A stretch of 64,000 nt of DNA, from positions 33,619,033-33,683,032 of the forward strand of contig JACMZG010001911.1 of assembly GCA_018340805.1 (NCBI GenBank), read 5' to 3'. Source of the DNA: Microvelia longipes. Taxonomy: Eukaryota; Arthropoda; Insecta; Hemiptera; Veliidae. Positions 49,155 through 61,325 of this stretch are shown piece by piece. The translations under genes and the position numbers were made by a program. The notes below the pieces were generated by a model, which worked only from the letters and a program-made list of their open reading frames with translations, had not been told where the DNA came from and ran no database searches. Numbering within the stretch: the first letter of the stretch is position 1; each line of letters begins with the position of its first letter.

Positions 49155-49270
49155 AAAATATCAGGTTCAGGGTACGTCAATACTTTTTCTTACAACTTTA
49201 GACTAGTTATAGTCTCATCCTCAGAAATTAATTACCCAAACCCTATTCCTGAACCCCTCCGATAACGCTC
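49155..49270 (-). mobile_element. 5S-like SINE family, fragment
   Basis: The plus strand carries ATCAGGTTCAGGGTACGTC and TCATCCTCAG, the reverse complement of the family's 3' half. Strongly diverged. Confidence 0.5.
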
Positions 49271-49284
49271 GCTTTCAGGGTGAA

Positions 49285-49335
49285 TATAATATTTTTCCTA
49301 TATACCTGCGGTAGCAGGAGAGGAAAACTTTTAAA
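49285..49335 (+). repeat. Family D 3' end fragment
   Basis: TTTTTCCTATATACCTGCGG and AGGAGAGGAAAACTTTT, the terminal palindromic region of the family. Confidence 0.5.
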
Positions 49336-49547
49336 GAATGACTGTGTTTCCACAACTGCATTTTAATACAGCGAGATTTACATGTTACATTAGGATAACT
49401 TAGAGTGCATGCAATCACTAGATTGTTTCTCTTACAGTCTCTCAAGTCAACGAAACTATACTATTCCTAACTATACTGGTAACAATAATTGCTGTATTAC
49501 TCAATATAAAGTGTCAAAAAAACATTAGGAAAACCAAAAAAATAAAT

Positions 49548-49670
49548 AAATCAGGTTCAGGGTACCTCCATACTCTTTTTCACAAATTCGGACTTCTCAT
49601 CCTCAGAAATCTATTACCCAAACATTAAGATGGTATTTCTTCGGTCTCGCTTCGCTCGATCTTAGGAATA
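49548..49670 (-). mobile_element. 5S-like SINE family, fragment
   Basis: Nearly the same 3' end as at 49155 (AAATCAGGTTCAGGGTACCT) plus GGTCTCGCTTCGCTCGATC. Two such fragments 390 bp apart may be a local duplication. Confidence 0.5.
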
Positions 49671-49764
49671 TATAACTTTAAGATATAGCTTAAAAATTAT
49701 TACAGTAGAAAGCCATTTAATTGTGTAATACATAAACTATGTTCACGAAAGCCTTAGAAATACC

Positions 49765-49996
49765 AGTCTAATCCTGAACAACTGGCAATCCTTAAAGCAT
49801 TGGAATGGGTAGAAAATCAAAATATAAATAGGGGAATAATTTTTGTACTTCTGCCTCATGATACCAAAAAATTTAAGTACCATCATATGTTTAATAATTG
49901 TTTCTTTTTATAAATTTTTGTCTTATTTGTATTTTATAATTTTTGTAATTGGACCTTTGGTCTGTTTTTATAAATAAAAAAAAAAAAAAAAAAATT
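49765..49996 (+). pseudogene. LINE 3' end with RNase H-like fragment and poly(A)
   Basis: The frame EQLAILKALEWVENQNINRG resembles the second motif region of the RNase H domain carried by R1/I/Jockey-like LINEs. It is followed by a T-rich 3' region with GGACCTTTGGTCTG and ends AATAAA plus a run of A (49976-49996). The direct link between domain and tail suggests one short retroposed LINE end. Confidence 0.55.
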
Positions 49997-50825
49997 AACA
50001 AAGTTATCATTAAAATTGGTAGTTAAACTACACTCTTGTCACCAAATAATCATGTCATCAAAACCCTACTAATCATAGAAATACAAAAAAACAATCATAC
50101 AATCAAAATCAAAAGCCGGCTCTATAAAGATTTAGGCAAACTAATTGTAGAAGATTAGCAAAAAGAAAAAGAAAAAAGCAACTTATTTTAAAAATCAAAT
50201 GTTTCAAGAAATGATAGGAAAAAATTAAGTTTAACATAAAATGAAGAAGATTATAAATGCATAGAGTGTTAGGATGAACAGAGTATACAGAAAACAGAAT
50301 TTTCCTTAAAGCAAAATATATGTTTATTTGTTAAAGAAACAAATTAAAAGAACAGAAAGTTTAGTTAATTTAAATTTTAAGGTACATAACATCATAATAT
50401 TTGACAAATGTAAACAAAGTGTTTTATATAATTTTAAGTAACGCGCTAATACAAATATACTATCGCCAATAACTTACAAACTAAAAGTTAAATAGCAATT
50501 AAATTTTTATAACTAGTCCTTTACGTTTTACGCTATTTAACGAAATGTGGAACGTCGAAAAACATTTGAAAGAATAAAAGTTAAAGCCAGTTATAGTTTA
50601 AAAATTAAAAAGTCGATATTTTCAAAATGGCGACCAAAATCGTAATGAAATAATCGATTCACTAAATTTCATCTCAATAGGTAAATTTTCGATTTTTAAT
50701 AATATTTTATACATCTTTGATGACTCAGCAAAAACGGTTATCATGTTAAAAAATGTTTTCTTCCGAGCAGCACAACTAGACTTTAAATGTGATTATCATG
50801 CCAAGTTTTAATGTTCTGGTGAGAC

Positions 50826-51046
50826 CTCAGCTGGACTGCTGAGAAGAGGATAGACGATTTGGAACATAATGGGCGAGCTGTCGATGAGAAACTTCATAAC
50901 AACGATTTGGCAAAAAATATTATCGTTTTTGGACTGAATTGTCAAAATGAATCAAGATTAGAAATGGAAATTAAAAATATAATTACAGAAAATTTGAAGA
51001 TAACTGAGGAAATTTCAATAAAAGAAACAGACAGACAGATATTATT
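50826..51046 (+). pseudogene. Non-LTR retrotransposon ORF1-like fragment
   Basis: The frame reads AEKRIDDLEHNGRAVDEKLH and KNIIVFGLNCQNES, then an amphipathic helix EIKNIITENLKI. The end of a coiled coil followed by N-I-[IV]-[VI]-[FY]-G-[LV] and E-x3-L-K-I is characteristic of the RNA-binding region of LINE ORF1 proteins. It runs straight into a family D tail at 51030, which may mean that family D is the 3' region of this LINE, or that D inserted here. Confidence 0.6.
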
Positions 51047-51172
51047 ATAAAAACTATTCAGAATGTCTTAAAAAAGACTGAAACGGATAATTCTGTTTAT
51101 ATTGCGGTTTTAGATTATGAGGGTGAACATAATATACTTCCTATATACCTACAGTAGTAGATCAGGAAAAGT
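51030..51172 (+). repeat. Interspersed tail repeat (family D)
   Basis: GAAACAGACAGACAGATAT, then AAGACTGAAACGGATAATTC, TACTTCCTATATACCTACAG, GATCAGGAAAAGTT. It follows the ORF1-like fragment without a gap. Confidence 0.6.
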
Positions 51173-51448
51173 TTTTAAGTATCACCGTGATCCTACTACA
51201 TACAGTATTTGTATTGGTATTGTTTAATAAGTCAACAGTTTGACTTAATTTGTTAATTTTTAGATCTGAAATATAAATCTATTAAAGGTTGATTTAATTA
51301 AGTGTTATTAGCCTATACTAACTAGTTTAAAGTGTGTAGCCAACACATTTACTGGTCCATTAGGTCCTTTACAGACCTAAAAAACCAGAAGAACCATCTG
51401 TACCTCCGCACCGTTCGAAATATTTTGCCGTGAATAAATCGTACAAAA

Positions 51449-52527
51449 TGAGTTCAAAGAGTTGTCTGTCGAGGAAAAGTAGTAGGAAAACAGCAGGTAA
51501 GCCACCTAGTATATCCTTCTAAATCTGTAGGAAAGAAGGAGAAAAATCCGGGAGCAAATGGTTTGTAGATAGAAAAGTAGTAGAAACACCTAATAAGTTG
51601 AGTTAGGTAGCTTACACCTAATAAGATTTACAGCCGAGTAGTCAAGATGAAATGGTTAATATTGATGAAATAGAGAAAAGAAGAAAACAGATACAAAGGT
51701 AAGCACAAAAATTTCATCAATAAATAGAAGAAAATTAAAAGCAATTGAGTTAAAAAACCTAGAGGCTATAACAAAGTTGCAAAAGGAAATAGCTCAAAGA
51801 CAGATAAAGGTTATTGAAGCCAAATCAGCACTTAAGGCTTCATCAATAAAACCTTGTTCTATTTCGTCAAAGGTGTCATCGAACAAATATTTGTTAGCTA
51901 TGGAGGAAGACTCGTATATTAAGAAAGTTAGCTCATGGCTTAGAGAACCTTTCCCAAAGGAAAAGCGAGTGCTAGCTATAGATATAGAGTAGAAGAACCA
52001 TCTGTGATCAGTCATAGAATCAAAAAAAATCATCATCGTCATAAAAATCTGAAAAAGAAAACATGCGTGTGGATATTCGCTAGAATTTGCAGCAAGACCA
52101 CCCAATTAAGAACATTTTAATTCATCTTCTCAACTAATACAAAACTTTACCACAGCTAGTACCGGTACTTTTCAAGCCCTGGCAAGTAAAACGTCTGAAA
52201 AATTAGAAAATAAGAAGATTTCAGACCGTGAGCTCCCTATATTTTCGGGCAACCCAGAGGGTTGGCCGAGGTTTATTGCACTTTACAGAAGCTCTTAAAA
52301 AAATGTAAGTTCACAGAGGAAAAAAATATAGTTCGCTTGTATAAAGCGCTATGAGGTAAAGCTCTGTTAGCTAGTACATCTCTATTTGTATCCTCTAGTA
52401 ATTCAAGTACAATATTAAGTATATTAGAAACCAGGTTTGGAAGACCTGATATAATAATCGAATCAATGATCAATGAAACTCGTTCTTTGCCGACGCTACT
52501 AAATTTTTCTCAGTTGAAAAATTGAAA
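51449..52527 (+). pseudogene. BEL/Pao retrotransposon gag fragment
   Basis: Starts near ATG with MSSKSCLSRKSSRKTAGK. A helix rich in Lys and Glu follows (NLEAITKLQKEIAQRQIKV), typical of the coiled N-terminus of BEL/Pao Gag. After several stops comes LPIFSGNPEGWPRFIALY, KCKFTEEKNIVRLYKAL, KALLASTSLFVSS and ILETRFGRPDIIIESMINE, the DUF1759 Gag domain in order. At least two frame breaks and in-frame stops disrupt it (for example TGA after KAL). Protease, RT and integrase are absent and no long terminal repeats were identified. Confidence 0.88.
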
Positions 52528-54540
52528 TAAAGATTTATCGCAAAGATTATATAATTAAATTAAAGATTATTTTTATTTTTACCATTTCGCTAAAATAGTA
52601 AAAATCCTATCTACAGCCAGATACTTGAACTATGCCCTTTGACTTCAAAGCCTACCCTAACAACCTCTAACCCCTAGATTATTAAACTGTTTTACTCTAA
52701 GGGGCCTTGACGACATATATTCCAGAACGGTTTGAATCCACTAAGCGATCCCCACCCCACAAACTAAAAATCATATAAAATTTCAGTTTTTTACAATGCT
52801 AGTATAGAATGTAGATTTAATTGACTCATGGGTGCAAAATATATTTTTTTAAAAAAGGAAGAGTTGACTTTGATTCAATTTTCCTTTATTCACAAAACTT
52901 TCAAGATTAAACAAAACAAAGAAAAGTAAAAAGCACTGGGACAAATTTCTACAGTTATAAATCCTAACCTAGATGCTAGAATATGCCAAAAGCAGTAATC
53001 AAGTTACTGTACCATTCAAATAACAAAAGAAAATTAAGTTTGAAATATGAAGGTTTAAAAATATTCAAAAGCAAAATAACGTATATAATATTTTATAGCG
53101 AACAATAATGACGGTCACAAGGACGAAAATAGAGTATCAGACTTTCCTAAAGAATAGACTTTTCTTTTTTATGCACTTTCTATTTTATATTACTTTTTCT
53201 ATTTTACATTCTATTTACCATACATTCCTATGCAAAGTTAATAAAGAAAATTGTAAGAAGAAAAAAAATTAAAATTAGTATCCATTTTTTTAGACGTGCA
53301 AGTTTTATTTTCATTTGTACTAAGTTGAAAACATAGACATTAATTATGCCACTTATTATATAAGTAGTCAATGGTTGGTTAAAAATTATGATCTAGTCAC
53401 TTCGTACAACTAATAATATATTTTTATTTTACATAATTTTTTATTATAAAAGAATAAGTAAATATGAAATACATTTTCAGAAACTATTTTGAAGTAGGTA
53501 CAAAGTTCACAGATTTTTCTCTCATACTTTAAAAAGGGTCTTACTTATATAACTTTCTACTCTTCGACCTTTCTTTTATACACTTTTAAACAATAGATTC
53601 TTGAAACTTAAACATGTACTCTCTGAAAGAATTTATTTACTTTTTCTTGAGGAAACTAGGATTACATGACGTCTCTTTATATAGGTTTTATAAAAAGAAA
53701 GTTTTTATTTTTATTGATAGCAATCATTATTTGATATATTTAAACATTTTTTTATTTGCCTTACATTCTATTCAAATCCTTAAGTAAATTTTCCTTTGTA
53801 ATATAAAACTTTGAAGAAATTTACAATAAAGAGAAGTCAGGCCCAAGTTAAAGCTCTCCACACACTTTAGTATATAATTTTGGAACAAAATTCACATCAG
53901 TAGGAATATATGAAAATAAATATATCTATATTATGAAACTGTTGTTTACATGTCATCACGCTTAAACCGCTGAATAGATTAGCATGAAAAAATAAAATAA
54001 AAAGCTCAGTGCCCTTTAGAAGGTAAGGGTTTTTACTCAATTCTTAAATATATATTTAAGTGATTTTTTTGTTTCTAAAACAACAACTGTTTTGGGAGAA
54101 GTCCTGTAGTTTTGTAATTTTTTAAAATATACTTCTTTTTGAATTGAATTGAAAAAACATTGTTTCTATGGCGCACGATATCTTATTCGTATCCAAATTA
54201 AACTTGGTACATAGATAGATCTCTTTAATGACATTCACCCGCAATAATGGGAAAGAAAAAGTGTACAAAATTACGAGCCCCTAAAGCCTACCAACTAAAC
54301 CCTATAAATATTGTTTATCTGGCTAAAATTTAAGACACAAATACTACTGTGTATTTCATACACGTACACAAGTTATATTTAAATATATTAACTAAATTTC
54401 ATTTTTTTGACTGTCGTAACCTTGTGTTAACAAATCACGATTTCCGACTTTTAAAGTACCTAATATTGTCGCAATATTCTACTAACATCAACTAGTAATA
54501 TGAGAAACTGATATAGGACAATAACCATGCGGCCCCAGCA
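52528..54540. other. Unassigned AT-rich stretch
   Basis: No open frame or repeat boundary I can support. The 53940-54300 part has phrases common in insect interspersed repeats but no definable ends. Confidence 0.5.
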
Positions 54541-54543
54541 CTG

Positions 54544-55027
54544 ATGCCCCAGAGCTGCTCGGCTCGATTTCAAAGAAAAATGCGCTTATGGACCTATTCC
54601 ATCTCAAATCAGGCAGGGGATGTCAGGTCATCCTCGCCGATTTTTTTTTTCAAATTTGGTATGATGTTCAATTCAGGAGTGAAAATAAGTTGCCAAAACG
54701 GTTTTGCTAAAAACATTTTTTTGGGAGCTACGGGGATTCAAAGAAAATTTAATTCTTTTTAGGAAAAAATTATGTTTCATACATACCGTCATAAATAAAG
54801 AACCAATAGTGATAAAGTGGACTTCTTGGTCTCGTTTTGATGGGAAAGGATGGATCTATAAAATAGATCCAGATACATACATAAATTATTTATCTGAGTT
54901 CCTATATATAGTTTTGACTGGTATTTTCTTGGATAAAAATGTCAACAAAAAATCAATTTTCACAAAGTTTATGATTTTTTGGAGCCTTAATGAAGTTCTG
55001 AAACTTTGTATGGGTGCTAATTTTTAA
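54544..55027 (+). other. Two overlapping unrecognised open frames
   Basis: 72- and 107-codon plus-strand frames overlap in different phases. The second (for example WTSWSRFDGKGWIYKIDPDT) has a protein-like start but no domain I recognise. The GC-richer stretch at 54530-54640 looks like part of an interspersed repeat. Not called as a gene. Confidence 0.2.
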
Positions 55028-55868
55028 TTAACTATGAACTGTTTCAGAGTCCAGTACAAGTCTTAAGCATATGAGACACAAATGGTCAATATATATTATA
55101 TTATTAATATGCATAAATAAATGAATCCTATCTCATCACTAAAATGAAGTTTATTTAAACAAATACTTCACTTTCAATTTATTAATCAATTTTAAAAGTA
55201 GCCAAAACATTTTAAATTATGAGTTAAATAAGGTAGGGGGTATATCGGTCTACTAGGTATCTATCTATACTGACAATTGAACAATTTGAATAACAATAGA
55301 GACAAATTAAAGAGTAATTGCTGGAGTAAGTTGTTAAAAATATTTGATCCAGTAGTAAAAAATACGTAGGAGATGAAATCGTTTTAAATATATAAATGGA
55401 AAATTAAATCGGAAGCCTTAGAAAGGGGTTTCGCCCTTTTCAAATTACTTAATTAAGTTTTATTTGACTTTGCCCATCGTCCATCGGTTTTATTTATTTT
55501 AAAAAACGCCTACACTATATTCCTTTTCAATCTAAATCGTCCTTATTTATAGGATGATAATAGAGTAGAATAACTAAATAGTCATAAACTTAATGAAACA
55601 GAGATTGTATTAGCATGAGCGCGTATTAGGCATGAGAATATATTAACATGAAAACGTATTAGAATAAGAATGTATTAGCAAGGGTCGTACATCAATTTAA
55701 CAAGCAGCTAATTATCAAAGAAAACTCCTGATCTAAAATTTAAAATAGTAACATTGTAGGAAAAAACACAGCTTGTTTTGTAATCAGCTCAATGACAGTT
55801 TGATTGTAGCTTAAATATCTCAATATTTGTGTACTAGAAACATTGTTAAACTAGAATAAAACAAAATA

Positions 55869-55960
55869 ATCGGGTACGGGGTACCTCGGAACTTTTCCTC
55901 ACCTCATCGGATATACTACGCTCATTATCCTCTTGCAAATAAAACCACCCCTACCTCTCC
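55869..55960 (-). mobile_element. 5S-like SINE family, 3' fragment
   Basis: On the plus strand AATCGGGTACGGGGTACCTC, then GGAACTTTTCCTCACC, reverse complement of the family 3' end. The head is missing. Confidence 0.65.
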
Positions 55961-56018
55961 CTCTTTCTATAACCCCAACCCTCATCCGCCCATTTTTGTT
56001 CGAAAATTCTATATAAAT

Positions 56019-56260
56019 CAGGTACAGGATACTTCGGAACGATACCTTACCATATCGGATTTGCTATGTGTTCATCCTGAACACTTGAAAATGACGCAGA
56101 AAATGAAAACTGCGTAATTTATATTTCATTACGTTTTTAGACTAGCTTCGGTCGTCCTCAGTCAGTAAAAACATCTATTTTATTCCTACTCGTACCCATT
56201 CAGGTACTGACCTTCCTCGTTACTGCATAAAAATCATGATCCGATACTAAAACCTAGGAT
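56019..56260 (-). mobile_element. SINE with 5S rRNA-like head, copy g
   Basis: The 3' end ATCAGGTACAGGATACTTCG is at the left, GACTAGCTTCGGTCGTCCTC in the middle, and the 5S-like part at the right: on the minus strand AGGAAGGTCAGTACCTGAAT followed by GGGTACGAGTAGGA. The head is diverged from 5S but colinear with copy d. Confidence 0.6.
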
Positions 56261-56499
56261 ATACTTGCTGTATTGAAAAGCTTAATATTAGTATACTTAT
56301 TTATTACAGAGAGAGATACACTTATACCAATTTTCAACTCAATTGGATAATTTTTAAATGTATATTGTTAAAGAAAACTTGGGACATCTGTTGATCCTAT
56401 AAATGAAAACAAGCGTGTTACATTTTAAAAAGATCTGTTATTAGACTTAATAAGTCTAATAACAGCCAACAGTAAGAAAAGACTCAAAACCTAGTTTCC

Positions 56500-56645
56500 T
56501 AACACCTCACCGGCACTGATTGACCTGATTGGCCTTTAGTTGGTTGAAAGCCGGTTATGCTTTATTTTAAATAAATTTTTGACACCAGTGGAGAGACTTA
56601 TTTTATTACTCTGATTATGATGAACTCCTTTGGCGCTCATTTTTT
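56500..56645 (+). mobile_element. Penelope-like tail fragment
   Basis: GGCACTGATTGACCTGATTGG, GTTGGTTGAAAGCC and further right GAACTCCTTTGGCGCTCA parallel the 32780-32890 block. Strongly diverged; no intact hammerhead core. Confidence 0.5.
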
Positions 56646-56659
56646 TAATAAAGATTAAT

Positions 56660-56780
56660 TGTTGTATCTAGTTTCTAATCGCCTGCATAAACACACTACG
56701 ATGGTAATAGACACACACTTATATAAACACACACTCTCATAGATAGACAACTCGGTAAAGTTTACATAAAAGGTCCTAAA
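56660..56780 (+). repeat. Family D 5' fragment
   Basis: GCCTGCATAAACACACTACG, ATAGACAACTCGGTAAAG, AGGTCCTAAACACA; the 3' end is missing. Confidence 0.5.
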
Positions 56781-57291
56781 CACATTCAATGATGATTTAT
56801 TCAGTTGAAGTATAAAGTCAATGAGTAAAAGTAAAAAACTATTTCAAGATTTGATTTTTCAATAAAAATGTTTTATTTTAGTTTGTAGTAATAATAGAAC
56901 AGATGCTGCAATATAAATTAGAACAAGTTGTTTCGGCCTTTGTCTAGAAATGATTTATGATCGAAGTTTTTCTTAGCTTGGTTCTTAGTGTTGCTAAATT
57001 TTTATGATACGAATTAAATGTAAACATTATAACAAAAATTAGACTCTCTAGACAAAACTATCCAGTCAGTTTTTTTAATTATATTTTTAAATCATAAATT
57101 CCTAAAAGTTGTTTGAATTTATATGCCTTTGATAAAAAAAGATAGTTATCTTTATAATATAAATACATTTCTCTAACTTTGATCTAAACAGAAATAAAAT
57201 GTAACAAATAAACAATTATATGCGAAAGTAGCGAAAAAAATCAATGAATTATTTTGTTAAAAAAATAACTAAAATAGATAAATAATCCACA

Positions 57292-57470
57292 AATATCGGG
57301 TACAAGGTGATTCAGAACTTTTCCTCACCACAATGGATTCACTGAGCTCATCCTCACTACTTTCGATTCGCCTCGCTCGTCCTTAGTGAAACTAAATTAG
57401 TTTTATTCTCATCGTTCACCCAAACAAGCACTAATCCTCAATGCCGTATTGAAACGAAACTTAGTATAAT
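57292..57470 (-). mobile_element. SINE with 5S rRNA-like head, copy h
   Basis: The plus strand begins ATCGGGTACAAGGTGATTC (3' end), then GATTCGCCTCGCTCGTCCTT. The minus-strand head reads AGTGCTTGTTTGGGTGAACG, a diverged form of the 5S TACTTGGATGGGTGACCG block. Confidence 0.6.
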
Positions 57471-57859
57471 TATTTAGTAAGAAAAGGGATCCAAACTTCA
57501 ACTTATTTGATTATCTTTTGATTTTTTACAATTCTTAAGAGAGCGTATATAACATAGAATAAAAGCGTAAGAATTACAAGCATTTAAAAATAAATAAAAT
57601 AAAATGATTAAATTGTAATAATTGTGTCATAGTTTACACTAATATGTCTAGTAAGGTTGGTGGCATCCATAACTGTTTAATGCTTCAATAAAAATTGAAC
57701 TAATTCTGATAATGAAAGGAAACTTGGCACATATGTTGCTATTACATATAACTACACTCGTGCCAAAACTCGAAATGATCAAGTCATTTTTCCCGTAATC
57801 TAAGTTTTTAAACTATTTAGTAAGTCATTATTTCCGGTATTGACGTGATATAAATATTA

Positions 57860-58068
57860 TTTTCCAAGTTTTGTATCAAGTTTCATCTCTCTAGCATAAA
57901 TACTCTGGGAGGTAAGATGATTACAGAGACACAAACACTCAGAGACAGACAACTTTGTGAAAACACTCAGGAGGTCTTAAAAACACCTAAACTGGATTAT
58001 TCAAGTGTAATCGGAGTTTTCACAAACACAATAATTTTCCTATATTCACGGTATACATGAGGAAAAGT
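57860..58068 (+). repeat. Interspersed tail repeat (family D), near-complete
   Basis: AGTTTCATCTCTCTAGCATA, CTCTGGGAGGTAAG, AGAGACAGACAACTTTGTG, CAGGAGGTCTTAAAAACACC, then CACGGTATACATGAGGAAAA. The best reference copy here. Confidence 0.7.
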
Positions 58069-58135
58069 AATAAATGTCTGACTTCAATTAGCGATATAGA
58101 GGTGAATATCATATAATAATAATAATAATAATATA

Positions 58136-60256
58136 CAAGGTGTACAAAATAAAACTCCCTTCCCGAAAGGAGGTGGTACTACAGCTAATTTCCAACAAAA
58201 AACTTCATATTAACTATAGTCCGATTTTCAACCGTTCTCCCACAAGGTCAAATTTTATGATTTTAAAAAACGCGTTGACTTAACTTCATAAAATGACCAA
58301 TTGTGGCTAAACTATAACTGCTAGCTTCAAAATATTGGCTTCGTTGGAAAGCTGAGAAAATTTGCTATAAGACCACTCACTTGTATTTTCAAAAACAATT
58401 TAACATAACAGCCAAAAATTTGCATGAAATCAAAAATTAGTAAAATTTTATGATTTTCTAAAAATTTTGAAGTTACGTTGATGAGAAACTAGCAAACTTG
58501 AGAACCTCTTGGTTTCAGGAAAACTACCTTGTTTACTCTTCTTTAAGTCAATACCCATATCATTATACGTTGATACGGTGATTTTTTCAGAAAAAGCAAA
58601 AACAGGCTCAAAAAACACGCTAAATATGACTCTTACAGAAGTGATTTTTGTATAATAGTCCAAGAGCCAGAAGCAAAAAACGTGACCGTCTAGCCCCAAA
58701 GGTTTAACCCACTAGATCGACTTATTCTGGCTCCCTGATAATGAATCAGGTGGTCTGCCGTTTCAGATAAGGGAAATTTAGCCCCGGGGCCCCTTTAAAA
58801 TCCGAAAAATGACCCTAAATTCTGTTTTCGCCCAATAACGGTGTTTCTATTGATTTTATCTAAAAACTTAAAGGGTTGTTTTTTAATGTTTATTAAATTT
58901 GTGATAAATCCATTTTTTAACTATCAAAATCGGTCCAGTAAAACCGGAGATACAAATGTTGAAAGATCACCGAAAAAACATGTAAAAAGCATACATTTTT
59001 GTCCAAAAACCATAAAATGTCATGTTTTTCCATATTAACATGTTTAAGAATTCAGCAGACTTAAAAATCATGCATATTCTGTTAAACTGCAGGTAATTAG
59101 AGTTGTTCTAGAGAAAGAAGTCAGCACAGCTCTAATATGTGATGACTTACTGACCGACATATAATGCTGAAAGATAGGTTAAATCTTGAATTTTAGAAAA
59201 ATACTCTTTTTTCATCATTATATGTCGGTCATTAAGTCATCACATATTAGAGCTGTGCTGACTTCTTTCTTTAGAACAACTCTAATTATCTGCAGTTTAA
59301 CAGAATATGCATGATTTTTAAGTCTGCCTAATTCTTAAACATGTTAATACGGAAAAACATGACATTTTAAGGTATTTGTGCGTTTTTGGACAAAAATGTA
59401 TGCTTTTTAGATGTTTTTTCGGTAATCTTTCAACATTTGTATCTCCGGTTTTACTGGACCGATTTAGATGGTTAAAAAATGGATTTATCACAAATTTAAT
59501 AAACATTAAAAAACAACCCTTTAAGTTTTTAGATAAAATCAATAGAAACACCGTTATTGGGCGAAAACAGAATTTAGGGTCATTTTTCGGATTTTAAAGG
59601 GGCCCCGGGGCTAAATTTCCCTTATCTGAAACGGCAGACCACCTGATTCATTATCAGGGAGCCAGAATAAGTCGATCTAGTGGGTTAAACCTTTGGGGCT
59701 AGAGGGTCACGTTTTTTGCTTCTGGCTCTTGGACTATTATACAGAAATCACTTCTGTAAGAGTCATATTTAGCGTGTTTTTTGAGCCTATTTTTGCTTTT
59801 TCTAAAAAAATCACCGTATCAACGTATAATGATATGGGTATAGACTTAAAGAAGAGTAAACAAGGTAGTTTTCCTGAAACCAAGAGGTTCTCAAGTTTGC
59901 TAGTTTCTCATCAAAGTAACTTCAAAATTTTTGGAAAATCATAAAATTTTACTAATTTTTGATTTCATGCAAATTTTTGGCTGTTATGTTAAATTGTTTT
60001 TGAAAATACAAGTGAGTGGTCTTATAGCAAATTTTCTCAGCTTTCCAACGAAGCCAATATTTTGAAGCTAGCAGTTATAGTTTAGCCACAATTGGTCATT
60101 TTATGAAGTTAAGTCAACGCGTTTTTTAAAATCATAAAATTTGACCTTGTGGGAGAACGGTTGAAAATCGGACTATAGTTAATATGAAGTTTTTTGTTGG
60201 AAATTAGCTGTAGTACCACCTCCTTTCGGGAAGGGAGTTTTATTTTGTACACCCTG
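58136..60256. mobile_element. 2.1-kb near-perfect palindromic foldback element
   Basis: The left arm is 58136-59166 and the right arm 59216-60256, about 1.03 kb each, separated by a 49-base spacer. The arms differ by only scattered substitutions. The termini are CAAGGTGTACAAAATAAAAC and its complement ending GTACACCCTG. TATA flanks both sides, compatible with a TA or TATA duplication. Mirror-image open frames (83 and about 70 codons) occur in both arms and are not convincing proteins. There is no transposase, so it is non-autonomous. It is the largest hairpin in the window. Confidence 0.9.
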
Positions 60257-60529
60257 TATAATAACACATCAATTAATTACATATTCCAAAACAGAAACAA
60301 CAAGTCGTTTGTTTTATAAAATATTTATTTTATAAGAAAATAAATATTTTTCAATAAAGAGTTACTCTATTAAAACTTTGCTTGCTTTAAAATAAACATT
60401 TATTTCAATAAAAAATGGGTACGATAAAACTTGTATTAAAAAAGAACACTTCTTAAAATATTAGCTAAGAAAGAACTAGGTTTAATTTTGATAATTCGAC
60501 AAAAAGTTATTCTTTATGAAAATTTCCCT

Positions 60530-61325
60530 TTTCTGAAAGGAGTGTGTAATAAAGGTTTTATCCTCCTTTATGTACATATTATATGTAGGATGGTACATTT
60601 TAAATATATCACCCTGATTACTCAGCTCCACACGGAGCTATAGCGGTAAAATTGGTATCTACCCTTATTAAGTTGACCACTGGGATTTTAAACACCTAAT
60701 TATTGTTCGGGTAATCGTCTGAGTTGGTAGTTGTCTGTTAAACAAATTTGTTATTTTACGGTAAGTTTAAAAAGTTAAATGACAGCATACCATTGAATGG
60801 ATCATTTTTAAAACTGTCTTATCCTGGAAAATTTAATTTCAAAGTCGCTGAATTCCAAATTAAATTTTTATATATTTTTCATACAATGAATTAGAAGTGA
60901 TGTATTCTTGTGTTCCTGCTTATTTTGAATTATAAATGGGTAATAGTACTTATGTATGTCAAACGTTAGCTAAGTGAAAAATTACTGGAATTCCATGATA
61001 TTGGTTTTAAAGTGTTTGGAATAATTAAGATAAAGGTATCTCTAATTTACTTTTTTTTAGTTACCGTACAAACACAGTTTGGTAATCAAATTGCCACACA
61101 TGGCAGATGATTACCAAAAAAATAATTAGGTACTTCAATACAATTAGGTACTGGTTTCAATTCCCAGTAGTCAACTTAGTGGGGGTAGATAACAATTTTA
61201 GCACTATAGCTCCATACAGAGCAGAGTATAATCAGGATGAAATGTATCACCCATTAAAAGCTGGGTGTTGAATATTTAAGGTGTATAACTATAATAAAAA
61301 TTGGATCCTCCTTTCACTTCTGATT
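60530..61325. mobile_element. Diverged long inverted repeat element
   Basis: 60540-60760 and 61060-61320 are inverted copies: ATCACCCTGATTACTCAGCTC against GATTATACTCTGCTCTGTATGG on the reverse strand, GGAGCTATAGYGSTAAAATT, ATCTACCCYYAYTAAGTTGA, and GGTAATCRTCTG. The outer ends share a CTCCTTT motif. The spacer is about 300 bp with no frame. It is much older than the neighbouring palindrome, judging by arm divergence. Confidence 0.65.

Noticed and set aside
58448..58699. 83-codon open frame with a counterpart at 59693-59944
   Set aside because: The two are mirror copies created by the palindrome arms; there is no recognised domain.
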